A stretch of 64,000 nt of DNA, taken from contig JARGXX010000022.1 of NCBI GenBank assembly GCA_030374765.1, positions 310,001-374,000 of the forward strand. The letters run 5' to 3'. Both the position numbers and the translations under genes were made by a program. This DNA is from Agarophyton chilense. Lineage: Eukaryota; Rhodophyta; Florideophyceae; Gracilariales; Gracilariaceae. How positions within the stretch are numbered: the stretch's first letter is position 1; every line of letters begins with the position of its first letter. Below are positions 11,373 to 22,032 of the stretch, one piece after another. The notes under the pieces were generated by a model. It was not told the origin of the DNA. It made no database searches and saw nothing but the letters and a program-made list of their open reading frames with translations.

Positions 11373-13874
11373 ATGTTTCGCTCTGATTCGGATGAGAGCT
11401 TTTCCACCACTTCGTTCTCCGATGGACTTGAAGAGAGTGCCTTCGATCTTCTTCTTGTGGGTGGGGGACCAAGAAGCATCATCCAGGTTACTTCTGAAAT
11501 TATCTTTATGTTGCTGTACCGCCAACATTTCGAAGAACTCATCAATCTCGGGGCACAGTATTATATCAATACACTCATTGTGGAGAAGCAGCGTTTCATT
11601 GGTGTCGGTGGTGCGTACAATGCGGGGCAGACTGGAATGATGAACACTGGTGTCGAAGCCGACATTACCTTCCCGGTTTCCTTGCCTAGCACATCCACAG
11701 GTATGGTGTACTTGATGGACTTTCTGAGCTACAAGAAGCGATATGAGCGGTTTATTGGCAAACACGAGGAAGCTTATTACCACCTGGTGAAAAAGTTCAA
11801 CTTGCCTGGTGCAATAATGTTCAAAAGATCCATCGGACCGGCGTCCGCCACTCCCAACGGACACCTAGCCCACGAAGGCGCGTATCTCATGCGTCGTACG
11901 GTGGGTGAAGAGGAAGTGGCCAACTTCCACAAAGTCAAAAAGCTTGCCAACGCTTTACTTCCGTTTTACAAGCTGCATATAATGGAATCCACTACTCTGC
12001 GATCTCTCATGGTTCACAAAAATGGGCAACAAATCGCCTCCGTGCAAACAAAAGGCGAAGGATTCGTCGAATATGTAACCGCAAACCAGGTGCGCCTCAA
12101 CACAGGGACTGTTTCTCGCAATCCGATCTCTGATCCAGCCGTCCGCAAACTAATGTTCTGCCAGCCCATGAATGTAGATCACTTCAAGCAGTTCTGTTCT
12201 GCCCACGATCTGCTCGATGAATACGGCTTTCTAAAGGCCGGAAAGAAGATGTTAAGTGGAGGCATGGGGCTCTCCGGCTTAGATGAAATTTCAATGCTGG
12301 ATGGCGTGATGAAAATTTTTGAAGAAGATCCTAATAGCCTTCTTGGATACAAGGTGAGGGAAGAAGCGAAACAAAAATACAAAGGCGCTATAACAATTGT
12401 TAGCAGGACACAGGGTAGAGCATGCTATCCGAGGCATTCACATACGGCAGAGTGGCAGCAGGATAGCCCAGCAATGGGCAACTCCAAGCAAGTACATGCG
12501 TTATTTCTTCACAACTATGGCGAAGAATTGTACCGTATATGGATTGACGTAATCATTGCTTCGGTGGCCAGGGCCAGGCAGAGTACCCCTGATCAAGTGT
12601 CGTACAAGCGGATATGCACAAAGAGCCTTTTGAGATCCCAATTCGAGGGGACAAAGTGGTTCCTTGAACTTCGGAAGCGTGCAGGTGAGGCAGAAATGGC
12701 GGGCAACCTCTCAGAGAAGCAAACATTGCTAAGGGAGTCTACCAAAACGCTGTACGGCGCGTGGCGACAGGCAGCTCTCTGTCTTATCTTCGGGTTTGGC
12801 CTGGAAGAAGATTTCGGCAAAGCCGCTGAAGCCATGTCCGAATTCGCCCCTATCACCTGGAAGGGTAGAGAGGTATGGCTGTTCCATCGTTCGCAAACAG
12901 CTAGCCTGACTGATGAGCGATTCGCTGCTACTAGATCAAATCGCTCTCACTTTCAAAACTGGGCCGAAATGATGCGCCACGTCACGTCGTCCCCAGTGGA
13001 AATTCATAGCATGTTCCACTTGCTACTGGAGAGCGGGATCGCCAACCATGAAGTTGGGGAATTCTCCAGCGTAAAAACCAATGTCGATGGGGATAAGGTC
13101 TGTTTGAAAGGCATTGAGTACGATTCGTTTCTGGTTGCACCGGTTTTTGACCATGAGTCTGACGGCGTGGCAAAATCTCTCGCCAATCAAGTCAAGTCCA
13201 TCAGTCGGAAGCATTGGGTTTTCGGGAAGGTAGGAAAGTTTCGCCGATACCTGGATAACGATGGAAACGCGCTACCTATCGCGGACAACGGGCTGGGTGG
13301 AAAAGGGTTTGATGAACATACCAAGTTTGTTGACTCACATGAGGGCAGCTTTGCCGCCGATGTGAACAACAGGGGGTCTGGAATTAGTGTGGCGTCATCG
13401 TTCACGCTCCGACGAATGGCGCTTGCCCATCTCAAGGCCGCTGGAATTCCTGCTCCAGAAAAAGTAGTCGACGAGATCTACGAAGGCGGAAAGCCTGATG
13501 TCGATTCATACACCGCTGAAGTAGAAAAGTTCAGGAGCCATTTCGAAGAAGCATTTGAGACCTGGGCATACCTTCGAGCTATCAAGCTTGTTGCTGGTTC
13601 TGATGCGCAGAAATACGCATCTCTCTACGATGAAGGTCTTACCAAAGATTCGAGGAATGATCGGATTCTCAAAATGAGTGGCAGCTCGGATTTGTTGACG
13701 AAGAGAGCGGTTGAGCTTTACAAGGAAGAAGTGCGGAATACTCCCACATACCACCCCCCATCGCGTGATGAATATCTTGCCAGATTTGTGGATACGACTT
13801 TGGAGGAAGATGTACACATATATACAGAGGCAATGAAGATGGCCAAAGAGCATTTGTCCAAGCAACAAGCGTAG
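11373..13874 (+). CDS. FAD/NAD(P)-binding protein (NAD_binding_9-like)
   Basis: An 833-residue single-exon protein. Near the N-terminus (about residues 27-40) is a dinucleotide-binding turn, 'LLLVGGGPRSII', followed by an acidic strand end ('LIVEKQ'), then 'GGAYNAGQTG' and 'MNTGVEADITFP'. This arrangement fits the FAD-NAD(P)-binding proteins of the NAD_binding_9 / COG4529 type, which are distant relatives of lysine/ornithine monooxygenases. A second region around 'GGGMGLSGLDE' (about residue 295) may be the other nucleotide-binding turn. The rest is mostly helical and not recognised. No signal peptide or membrane segment is seen, so it is probably soluble; the substrate is unknown. The length exceeds typical bacterial members. 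The ATG at 11373 is the first in frame and follows a TATA box. Acquisition from bacteria is possible but not shown. Confidence 0.7.
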   Translation: MFRSDSDESFSTTSFSDGLEESAFDLLLVGGGPRSIIQVTSEIIFMLLYRQHFEELINLGAQYYINTLIVEKQRFIGVGGAYNAGQTGMMNTGVEADITFPVSLPSTSTGMVYLMDFLSYKKRYERFIGKHEEAYYHLVKKFNLPGAIMFKRSIGPASATPNGHLAHEGAYLMRRTVGEEEVANFHKVKKLANALLPFYKLHIMESTTLRSLMVHKNGQQIASVQTKGEGFVEYVTANQVRLNTGTVSRNPISDPAVRKLMFCQPMNVDHFKQFCSAHDLLDEYGFLKAGKKMLSGGMGLSGLDEISMLDGVMKIFEEDPNSLLGYKVREEAKQKYKGAITIVSRTQGRACYPRHSHTAEWQQDSPAMGNSKQVHALFLHNYGEELYRIWIDVIIASVARARQSTPDQVSYKRICTKSLLRSQFEGTKWFLELRKRAGEAEMAGNLSEKQTLLRESTKTLYGAWRQAALCLIFGFGLEEDFGKAAEAMSEFAPITWKGREVWLFHRSQTASLTDERFAATRSNRSHFQNWAEMMRHVTSSPVEIHSMFHLLLESGIANHEVGEFSSVKTNVDGDKVCLKGIEYDSFLVAPVFDHESDGVAKSLANQVKSISRKHWVFGKVGKFRRYLDNDGNALPIADNGLGGKGFDEHTKFVDSHEGSFAADVNNRGSGISVASSFTLRRMALAHLKAAGIPAPEKVVDEIYEGGKPDVDSYTAEVEKFRSHFEEAFETWAYLRAIKLVAGSDAQKYASLYDEGLTKDSRNDRILKMSGSSDLLTKRAVELYKEEVRNTPTYHPPSRDEYLARFVDTTLEEDVHIYTEAMKMAKEHLSKQQA

Positions 13875-14041
13875 AGCTCAACTTGTTTATTGTTTTGCCG
13901 AGTGTGGATCAGCTTGTGCACTACGTACTATTCGCCACATGGGAGGCATGATAAAGATGTATAGCCGTAACACAGTGTATTGGCAAGTTGAATTAAATAA
14001 GTTTTGATGATCTCGGAATGATGATTGCCGAAGGATATGAA

Positions 14042-14461
14042 TCATGTCCAGCGAAAGCCGGCATAAAAGGACGCAGTAAATGCGCCAGCAAAAGGCATCT
14101 TCAGCTTTATGGCCTCCAAAACTCTGTCAAATCGATCGCGTTCAACGTGCGGAGACAAATCCTTGGAAATAAGCTGCCAGTTGACAACAACCCATGCGCG
14201 TTGTGCCATGAGTTGCAGCGCTACAAGTTGACATCCAATAAGCACTAATAACAGCTGCCCCACTCTCTTCGTGGTATATCCGGTGGCAAAGCCGAGCACT
14301 GATCCAACAGTCAATTGATTGGATGTGGCGCTTGTCAGTGTGTTTTTAATGAAGTCGGTTGGATCGGCAGATAGGAAGACGTGACGGGCGTAGGTTCGAG
14401 TACATAAAGATGGTGGTTTCAACGTTGCATGCGGCTGAAAACAGAGAAGAATACGAGACAT
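14042..14461 (-). CDS. FUN14-family mitochondrial membrane protein
   Basis: A 139-residue single-exon protein. The core 'LGFATGYTTKRVGQLLLVLIG' region (about residues 56-77) and the following 'QLMAQRAWVVVNW' match the FUN14 pattern of a glycine-rich helix, a second hydrophobic helix and a charged loop. The C-terminal 'AGAFTASFYAGFRW' is the glycine/aromatic third helix. Known members (FUNDC1/2) sit in the outer mitochondrial membrane, and FUNDC1 is a mitophagy receptor. The N-terminal 40 residues are basic and hydroxylated, as in an organelle-targeting peptide. The LC3-interacting motif of animal FUNDC1 is not evident. It is head-to-head with the PIP-box gene, 788 bases away. Confidence 0.8.
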   Translation of the reverse strand: MSRILLCFQPHATLKPPSLCTRTYARHVFLSADPTDFIKNTLTSATSNQLTVGSVLGFATGYTTKRVGQLLLVLIGCQLVALQLMAQRAWVVVNWQLISKDLSPHVERDRFDRVLEAIKLKMPFAGAFTASFYAGFRWT

Positions 14462-14631
14462 GTTCGCAATTCAGAGCACCCAGACAGAGTTTCGTAGGGT
14501 TCCTGGAAGTGGGGCGTCGTGAGATAGTACGATCGAACGTGTTGCCACACTACGCAAGGCTTACAGCATCGTTTTCTGTATGTTCATGGCCAACATTGAA
14601 ACAAAAGCTTGAGTTTTATTCTGCTCTCTCT

Positions 14632-14643
14632 CTAGCTAGCTAG
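14632..14643. repeat. CTAGCTAG palindromic motif cluster
   Basis: Twelve-base CTAGCTAGCTAG run preceded by a CT tract, in the spacer between two divergent genes. The same octamer recurs at 25535, 29042, 31653 and 32482, always outside or at the edge of genes. Confidence 0.5.
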
Positions 14644-15073
14644 ACGTTGCGAGACGCTTTGAATTCGATTTTGAGATGAATGATCGAGCCAGCGTCAACG
14701 ACGACCGATTCGGCTTTAAAGAGGTGTGGTAGGTTATGCATGAGATGAGTTTCAAGGGTAGATTGCTATTATTCTATGCATCACATACCGTGAAAGGGTG
14801 ATCGTCAAAATGGCACAATCACTGTCAGCTTCGTTGAGGTGCAAAGGCTCTGCTGTTTAAAAATTCAAAAACGTTTCTGCTGGAGAACACAATGCGTCAC
14901 AGCAGTGCTGTGGGCGCCGCCCTCAGGTTGTACAGTAAGCTCCATTCTAGCTCGGTCTTGGCCAATGAAGAGACGACACGTTCCCAACACAAATTGCAAT
15001 ACTGTACGTGTGCAGTGCACAGCCCCAGTCCTGCAAGGTGTTCCCCCCCAACTCCGACAAGCCTTTCTCTGTG

Positions 15074-15100
15074 TTTGGCGCCATCACAATTTGGCGCCAA
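15074..15100. promoter_or_regulatory. Tandem E2F-like sites
   Basis: Two copies of TTTGGCGCCA (15074-15083 and 15090-15099) 16 bases apart, 150-176 bases upstream of the PIP-box gene's ATG. The sequence fits the E2F/DP consensus TTTSSCGC. A CCAAT box lies at 14962-14966. Together they suggest S-phase expression. Confidence 0.6.
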
Positions 15101-15249
15101 CCGCAATCGTCGTGCATTCTCCCCTTACCCCCTGCCAACTCTGTGCCATTTCCCTCGACACGCTCATTTTTTCTATCCTTTGTCCCTGCTTGCGCTAGTC
15201 CAACTCGCTTTCCTCGTTTTCGTCCTTACAGACTTTTCCCTCTGTTCCG

Positions 15250-17608
15250 ATGGCTCCGCGACGGAAGCACCTGCCTTTTCGCCCCTCGCAGTAAGTTCAT
15301 GGCCCGCAAAATTCCTGGCTACACCACACGTAATGTACTGACAAGTTTTCGGTGCTTTAGGAAGCAGAGCTCTATATCTGATTTCTTCAACAAGAAGACC
15401 GATACCACTTCCCCTATTCCCACTTTTGCGCTTTCTAGATCTCCCCAGGGAACCATCAAACGGCCTCGTCGAAAGTCTTCTCGTCGAAATTCCCCGCTTG
15501 TAGTCAAGCAAGAAGCCCTTCCAAGAAACGTCAAACGAATCACTGCCGATACTGCCGCTGTACAAGACGCCTTAAACACACTCTCTCAATATAATCCCAC
15601 TGTCAAGAAAGCTAGCGTCAAGAAAGAGCTATCCTCTGCATCCACCATAAAACCACAACGGCAGCGTAAGTCAACCCGCCAAAAACCACCTGACGAAGAC
15701 GTCAACCAAAATCTGCAACCCATGGATATAGAACATGCACCATCTCCCCTTACAAAGGAAGAATTGTTGGTCGAAGAAGCTTTACGTTCGTTGGACTGTT
15801 CTCAAGACATGCCTGAAGATCAGCCGCCTCGAGATGCCACATCATGTTCTGACGCCTCACTGTCTTCATCTGAAGACAGCGATGAGGAGTTAGCCAAGCT
15901 CGAAATGATCCGCGCCACTAGAAGGTCTGGTCGTGCTTCCAACCCTGTACAGCGCTTTGACCCCTCCCACGTACCCGAGACGAGTGTGTTTGGCCCCGCT
16001 CAGGTCCGTTCAAGAGGGAAGAATGATGTGTTTCGTAATCCAGATACCTATCTTGCCAAACTAATCAGGGAACGAAATTCTAGAGCGAAGGCAGAAGGCC
16101 AACTCCAGCAGATGAGAGAGGACATTGAGAAGCCCACACAGGCACAAGAAGATGAGGAAATGTTTGCATTTATGGCAAAGTCGGAGCAAGAGGCTGAAGA
16201 AAGGTTTCTCGCTGCTATTGAAAAATACTCAGCACCTGTTCCACTGTTTAGCAAATCCTTTTCCATTGCCGAAATGCCTGCTAAATATCTGGTTAGAGGT
16301 GGAGCCGATGTACTAACCCCTATATCTTCGGAAGGGGATGTAAATACATTAGATTATGTCCACGATATGTTGGTGGACGTGGCCAACGCCGGCGAAAGGG
16401 GAGATCGAGCGTTGTCGATACTGTTATCTACTTTGACGGAGAAACCCCTTCCTAATGTTCGGATTCATCCTGTTGATTATCGCATTGTTTATTTTCTTGC
16501 CGTGTTTGACACAACATCACCAAACTCTCGACCAAAATCACGGGATGAACTTGTTGATGCTCTCGTCTACATGGTTCAAAATGAGCTGCATATGGTCAAG
16601 TCGGCGAGGATCAAACTGCCGACCTTGATGAGAACGCTTTACAAGTACGGCGCGACCATGAGTGATTGGAGAGTTCCACAAAAAGTGGATGAGAGTATAC
16701 CTCAGGATGGAGCCCTTGATTCTCAAATACCTCATCCGGAGAGGGTTCTTGTCTCAGATGACTTCAAGCGGGCCTTAAGAAACTTGAAGCGGGCATGCAG
16801 AATAGCAGCTGCGTTCATACGGCTTGGAATTCCATTGAACAGAGTAATTGGTGTCAAAAGCGATAAAACTGAGGAGGAAGTTTTGTGTGCTTTAGGTCTA
16901 GCGGTGCGCATCCTTTTGAGCGCCTTCGGGAATCGACTTTATTGCGAGGTAGGAGAGATTATCATTGAGCTTTTGAACCTTATTCCCAATGGACATTGGC
17001 CACGATTCCGTCTCCAGGCTGCGAAGTATCTCCTTTCGATTTGTGCACGCCTAGAGCTTCATGTCGAGTTGGTAGCACATCTTGTACCGCAGAAGAATGA
17101 AAGGTCGCGATACTTGGCACTGGACTTGGGTTTCTTATCGTTTGCTCAATGGTGTCGCGGTCCAAGTAATGATCCAATCCCGCACTCTGTTCATGATTAT
17201 CATGCAAGCAAGCAAGCCAAGAAGTCTGGGCTGAGAATCCGATCATATTGCCTTGCTGATGTTACTGAATTACTCAAGTTAGTGCCAGAGATCGATAAGA
17301 ATACTTCGTGTGACTGGGCTTGGTTAATATCGTACCAGTTGCGGCTTATACTTTCAGAGCCGGCATTGTTTCAGAAGCGAGATCCGACAGAGCTTTCGGA
17401 TCTAAACGAAGTTGTGCAGAGGTTAAGAACCTGCACCAACCGACTGGCGTTTGAGCCTCCAGTCCAACACATGCGAATAGAACTGGACACGATTTTGAGA
17501 GCATACCGAGCTTTTAGTTCCAACTCTCGAGATACCATGGCTGCGATCTTACCAAATTTCCGGGCGGACAAGAAACAAGGGACATTGAGCTTCGCGAAGA
17601 AAACTTAG
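15250..17608 (+). CDS. PCNA-interacting (PIP-box) nuclear protein, possibly SLF2/Nse6-like
   Basis: Two exons, 15250-15290 and 15361-17608, give 762 residues. The 70-base intron starts GTAAGT, carries a TACTGAC branch-like motif and ends TTTAG. The frame is open further upstream, but without an ATG giving a sensible protein. Splicing creates 'QKQSSISDFF' at residues 14-23, a full PIP box (Q-x-x-I-x-x-F-F), the motif that binds the clamp PCNA. Next come a basic Ser-rich stretch, a disordered acidic region (about 150-260, with an SSEDSDEE patch), 'RRSGRASNPVQRF', and from about residue 390 a helical, probably HEAT-like domain to the end. The tail 'KKQGTLSFAKK' is a partial PIP-like sequence without the two aromatics. 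The C-terminal domain vaguely resembles the CANIN domain of SLF2, a factor that brings SMC5/6 to damaged DNA. That resemblance is a guess; the PIP box is clear. Confidence 0.7.
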
Positions 17609-19510
17609 CGTCCAAGGGGACTCTATGAAATGTTGAATTCGCTAACGATGGCACCGCAAGGAGTCGCAAGCTTTGCAGAACACGGGGCTTTACTTATCGG
17701 GATGCTGTCTGAGAACGGTGACGATATCAACGTGTTGAAACGCAAACGATCATTTCAGAACGTACGGGATGTTTCCATGGCAGACACAGACCAGCGATGG
17801 TGTCTGGAGCGATTGGACCACTAGTGTTTGAGTTGTGATCAGGGCTAACTTAGGTCCGAAAGTCTACGGCATATATTGGAACCGAAACCTGGTAGAAACG
17901 CGAATTTGTTTCAATTGCCCTGATGCGTTCTACAAATCGGATCAGTTCAGTCATGGTGGATGGCGAACAAGACGTGGAGTCGCGATGTATGAAAAGAACA
18001 TGCAGAAGAATTTGAGCAATACACGACAGCCTTGTACGTCACAGTCGCACTCTTTGTACTTTTTCTGTCATGACCAACAAGTATGCTTGCATACTTTTCC
18101 TTCAACTCGCCTCTTCAGTGGCCTGGGCACTGGTTTGTCTCGCGGTTCGGCTGCCTTTTGATCTTCATCTTTTGCGCTCAGTAGGATTTTTGGTGCACGA
18201 AGGCATACTTTCTCTTACCGTTTTGGAAAAGAAACGACGACATATTGCCATCAGGAGTGCATGTGTGATTCGGTTTGCATGGTCTTTGTTCCAAAATGTC
18301 GGAATTATAACTGATGGCCATTACGGTCTCGTCACAGGGTTGTTATGTGCATCATGTTGAAAACCCGCACTACTTGTGTATGCCCTCGACACATCTTGAT
18401 CCCTTTCTCTTGAACGAGCTAATTCTCACTTTTGACTGCGCACGCAGTGCTCGCGCGTTTTGATAGACAGCTCGTGGTCGCTATCTCTGCATTATTGCGC
18501 TGCCCGTATCAGATGCATCAAACTGGACCAGTGGCGTATAGCTGCGGAAATTCACCACTCTGTTGTAACAAGTATGATTAAGCTTAGTCAGGAGATAGTT
18601 GATCTCCTAGAAATGACATGAACGGCAGAAATGGCCTAAACGACGCCCGGAAGGAACAAGTATGAGTAACTTTGTTATTTCTCTACAAAATGGATATCAT
18701 AGAATCTGAACCGTACCGATCATCTAGTGGCATCCTGAATGGAGTGGATACGAAAACACGATATAGCTCTATAATGTGTCAGGCCACATTTTACGAGGAT
18801 GTAGCGAAAGTTGTAAATTGTTCAATAACTCAATACCATTCAAAGTGAAGGAGTTGCTTACTGGAAACTTGTCTTCCTCCTCTGCTTAGCTCCCCTGTAA
18901 CTGCTGTAAAACCTCTACAATAGATCGTTGCTTGGTTACATCACGGCATGAAAGACGTTTGTCACTCTCGTACATAGAAGCGTTCCATTCAACATGAGAT
19001 AGAAAAGTCCTTTTGAAAGGACGGGCACAGGGAGACTTGCGTCAGCTGGCTGTTCCAGAATATCAGAAGAGCCGAAACTACAAAGGGTAAAAGTGTACCG
19101 AGGGTACAACAGCGATACTTTCCAGTCGCTCCAGAGAACTCTTGGTGAGCAAGTGAATAGGTGAGAGAAAGGATGTTGTATACTGTAATTTTGACAAAAC
19201 GTAATCTGACGAAACACGAGATTCTTCTCGATACTTCAGACGTGCCGCACACGACATGCGTGATGCGACGCTCCGCGCAGCCAATTGGTAAATCATAAGA
19301 AAGCCGGGCAGAAATCAAAAGTACGCCTGTAGCTGGCGCAACAGAGCGCCACAATGCGTATCGCCGAAAACAGATGATTGAAGAAACAGTGCGAAACATT
19401 CTCCGGTCACAATTCAAATAGAAATGAGACAGTGACACAAGAAAAAAGTAAGCAAGTGCGTAGGTGGACTACGCACAGCAACAACAAAAAAGCGTTCTGG
19501 AGAAGGCTTT
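17609..19510. other. Intergenic region, no gene recognised
   Basis: 1.9 kb between the PIP-box gene and the 3' end of the sulfotransferase gene. Short overlapping frames are present on both strands (for example 18070-18360 on + and 18989-19438 on -), none with a domain, consistent codon use or a family match. Confidence 0.5.
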
Positions 19511-20422
19511 TCAAGAGTCGGAGGCGTTTTTCTGACAGCGACAGTAGTAGGGAATTGTCTTCAAACACGTATCGAGTTGACTACGAACCCATTTCAAAAT
19601 TTGTAGATCTTGTTCATAGCCCTTGGTAAGAACATTAGACCGGTGTTGCATAAGAACGTGTTCAACGCAACCACGCTTTTTCTTCGCATTCTCTCTCTTG
19701 ACAGGAGTCTTAGCATCACAGAGATGTACACCGTGCGTCTTGCAAAAACACTCAAAACTGTCTTGAAGTCGCTCTTGGAGGAAGATGAAATCGAACTGAG
19801 ACACGACTCGAGTGATGTTCATCTTTTTGGGATGCAGCGCCAGTCGGGCTGATCGTTCCTGCAACTGGAAAAATTGAGAGGCTTGCATCCTGCGTTGGTC
19901 GACAAACTTATCGAACTCGGCGATAATTAGTTGTTCTTTCTTGGGACAGTCCTTTTCGGAAACGCGTTCAAACTGGTTGATCTGCTGCCTGAACCACGAA
20001 ATGGCGCGATCAGTCGGGTGGCGAACGCTGGACAGAACCAAGTTGGGACGGGCTTTGAGGAAGGTATCCAGAACTGGGAGGTTGTACGGCATGTGCTGCA
20101 AGGCAATGACATCAAAACGATCGGCGGTGGGGTTCGGTTCGGTGATATATTTGTATCCGGAAGCAGTTGAAATGGATAGGTCATGGCGTGAGGCATATCT
20201 ACTGAGCGCCCTAGAGATGGTGGTGGAGGCAGTTTTATGCATCTTCAAATAGAAAATGGGACGATGAAGACGCTCCTGCGGAGGGGGCTCGACTCTGGTA
20301 AGCGCCTGGAACATGGCGCTGTTCTTGGCATGAAAGGCGAACACAACGAACAGCAAAACGGGCAGGGCCAGCAGCACTTTGGAGGCGGAAGCGCGGGGAA
20401 TTCGCCGCATCTCGCGAAGCAT
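19511..20422 (-). CDS. Golgi carbohydrate sulfotransferase
   Basis: A 303-residue single-exon type II membrane protein. It has a short basic N-terminus, then one signal anchor at about residues 15-32 ('LLALPVLLFVVFAFHA'), then a lumenal catalytic domain. The 5'-phosphosulfate-binding loop is 'LKMHKTASTTI' (about residues 58-68) and the 3'-phosphate-binding strand is 'LSSVRHPTDRAISWF' (about 134-148), both as in the heparan 2-O / galactose 3-O sulfotransferase group. Cysteines near the C-terminus ('FECFCKTH', 'YYCRCQ') suggest lumenal disulfides. Such enzymes move sulfate from PAPS to a sugar hydroxyl; in a red alga the acceptor could be a galactan of the cell wall, which is inference. Slightly short for the family, but both PAPS sites are present. 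Confidence 0.82.
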   Translation of the reverse strand: MLREMRRIPRASASKVLLALPVLLFVVFAFHAKNSAMFQALTRVEPPPQERLHRPIFYLKMHKTASTTISRALSRYASRHDLSISTASGYKYITEPNPTADRFDVIALQHMPYNLPVLDTFLKARPNLVLSSVRHPTDRAISWFRQQINQFERVSEKDCPKKEQLIIAEFDKFVDQRRMQASQFFQLQERSARLALHPKKMNITRVVSQFDFIFLQERLQDSFECFCKTHGVHLCDAKTPVKRENAKKKRGCVEHVLMQHRSNVLTKGYEQDLQILKWVRSQLDTCLKTIPYYCRCQKNASDS

Positions 20423-20649
20423 GGCGGCGGGCGACAGTTGGGGACGGGGGGCACAGCAGCGAAGACGACGAAGAAAAGGCGCGTTTGGTGCGGTGTACCA
20501 ACGCTCTCTCTAGACTAGAGACTGTGTGCGTAGCAACGTTACACGCCTCGACACCTCAAAAGGTGGAAGAGTGGCGCCGCCTGACAGTTGAAAAGTTAGA
20601 AAACGACGCACTCGCCCCCGTCACGTGGCCTCCGTGTGGTCTTCAAAAC

Positions 20650-20757
20650 GAAAGGCGCCCAAGCGAAAGGCGCCCAAGCGAAAGCGAAGGGCGTCCAAGC
20701 GAAAGCGAAAGGCGGGCGAAGCGAAAGCGAAAGGCGGGCGAAGCGAAAGCGAAAGAA
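20650..20757. repeat. GCGAAAGCGAAAGGCG minisatellite in a shared promoter
   Basis: About 108 bases made of imperfect units built from AGCGAAAGGCG and GCCCAAGCG, between the divergent sulfotransferase (-) and dioxygenase (+) genes. It ends 5 bases before the dioxygenase ATG, so it probably lies in that gene's 5' leader. Confidence 0.7.
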
Positions 20758-20761
20758 AGAC

Positions 20762-21759
20762 ATGCTGCTGAGCGACGACGACAAGCGGCGCTTCATGCGA
20801 GACGGCTACTTGCACGTGAGGCAGGTGGTATCGCGCGCGCAGGTGGCCGCGCTGCTACGCGTCACCGACCACTTCTATACAACCAAGCAATACACGCTAC
20901 ACGACTCGAACAAGGACATTCTTCCGCACTTTCCGCAACACTGCGAGCAGCACGCGGAGTTAAGCTCTCTACCGCGTCGCACGCCCGTTCTCTCGCTCTG
21001 CGAGCAGTTGTTAGGAGTCGGAAACGTTTCTCTGCCCGCGCGCGCGCAGATTGCTTACCGCCCTTACGACGAGCGACTTGCGCAGCGCGGCGTGTCTGTT
21101 TCCGACCCTATCTGCGCTCACTGGTATCACGTTGACGGCGGCGACGGCAAGTATGCTCGTACTGCGTCGCCTTTCACGCTTTTGGTCGGCGTGTGTTTAT
21201 CAGAAGGCCAGAGTGTTGACGAAAACCGCGGCCAGCTCAACGTGTGGCCCGGTATGTTCATACGCTAGCTAATAGCAACTGCCCAAACCTATCCACCACA
21301 ATTCGCACCAACACATCATCGAGCTGACAACAAACGTTGCCATGTTTTCAAAAATCCCATCTCTCGTAGCCTCTCATGTCACGCTGCACAACGTTCTCAA
21401 ACAGCGCATTCAAGCCGTAAGTGAGCTATCTCACAAATCTTCCTGACGCATGGTTGCCTGTCCTCTCACCACCTACCTCGTTTTTACCATCACCACAGGG
21501 TTTAATCACGGGCAGAAACTTGTTCGGAGCACCGAAAGAGAAGCCACAAATCGGTGCAGCCAAGCGTGTGCTCATGCACGTTGGTGACGTTGTTCTTGCT
21601 CACCACCGTCTTGGTCACTCAGGAGGCATTAATCTACACCAACACGTGCGCAAGAATCTATACTACAGAGTCACTCACAAACGTCACGACCAGCTCTTAC
21701 ATGCCGTCTGGAGTGGTTCACTATGGACAGAGTACGAAGCTCTGCACGCCATTATGTAG
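20762..21759 (+). CDS. Phytanoyl-CoA dioxygenase-like Fe(II)/2-oxoglutarate oxygenase
   Basis: Three exons: 20762-21251, 21370-21416 and 21499-21759, giving 265 residues. The introns (118 and 82 bases) begin GTATGT and GTAAGT and end TAG and CAG; joining them gives the family-like path '..NVWP-A-SHVTLHNV..IQA-GLITGRNLFG'. Iron ligands are the HxD in 'HWYHVDGG' (about residue 122) and a distal His in 'AHHRLGHSGGIN', with the 2-oxoglutarate-binding Arg likely in 'HVRKNLYYRV'. Members of the PhyH family hydroxylate lipids or small molecules; the substrate here is unknown. No targeting peptide or C-terminal SKL is present, so cytosolic location is likely. Start chosen at the first ATG after the minisatellite. 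The middle exon is only 47 bases. Confidence 0.78.
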
Positions 21760-22032
21760 CCTTACTTAGCACTCAAGTGTATTCTTCAAAAGTCTTGTTG
21801 TACACTGGAAACATCTCAATATCTCAATTAGCTTTACGAACGGTCTCAAACCATACCCGCGGAAAAAAAAAGCAATGGTCGTGTTGTACTGTTCACAGTG
21901 CACATCGTGCACATCTCCCACTTGTGTAGAAAACGCAAACACTACGCACGCGTCGTAATGTTGCCAACTTATGATACAAAACAAAAGTATTCACACATCT
22001 CTTTGCGCATTCGCAAAACAATATGGCAAGTT

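Noticed and set aside
15008-15249. Long N-terminal extension of the PIP-box protein
   Set aside because: The upstream frame begins with a GTG, passes through the E2F-like promoter, and reads through the intron; ATG 15250 plus splicing gives a sensible protein.
18989-19438. 149-codon minus frame downstream of the sulfotransferase
   Set aside because: No domain, odd composition; probably 3' flank.
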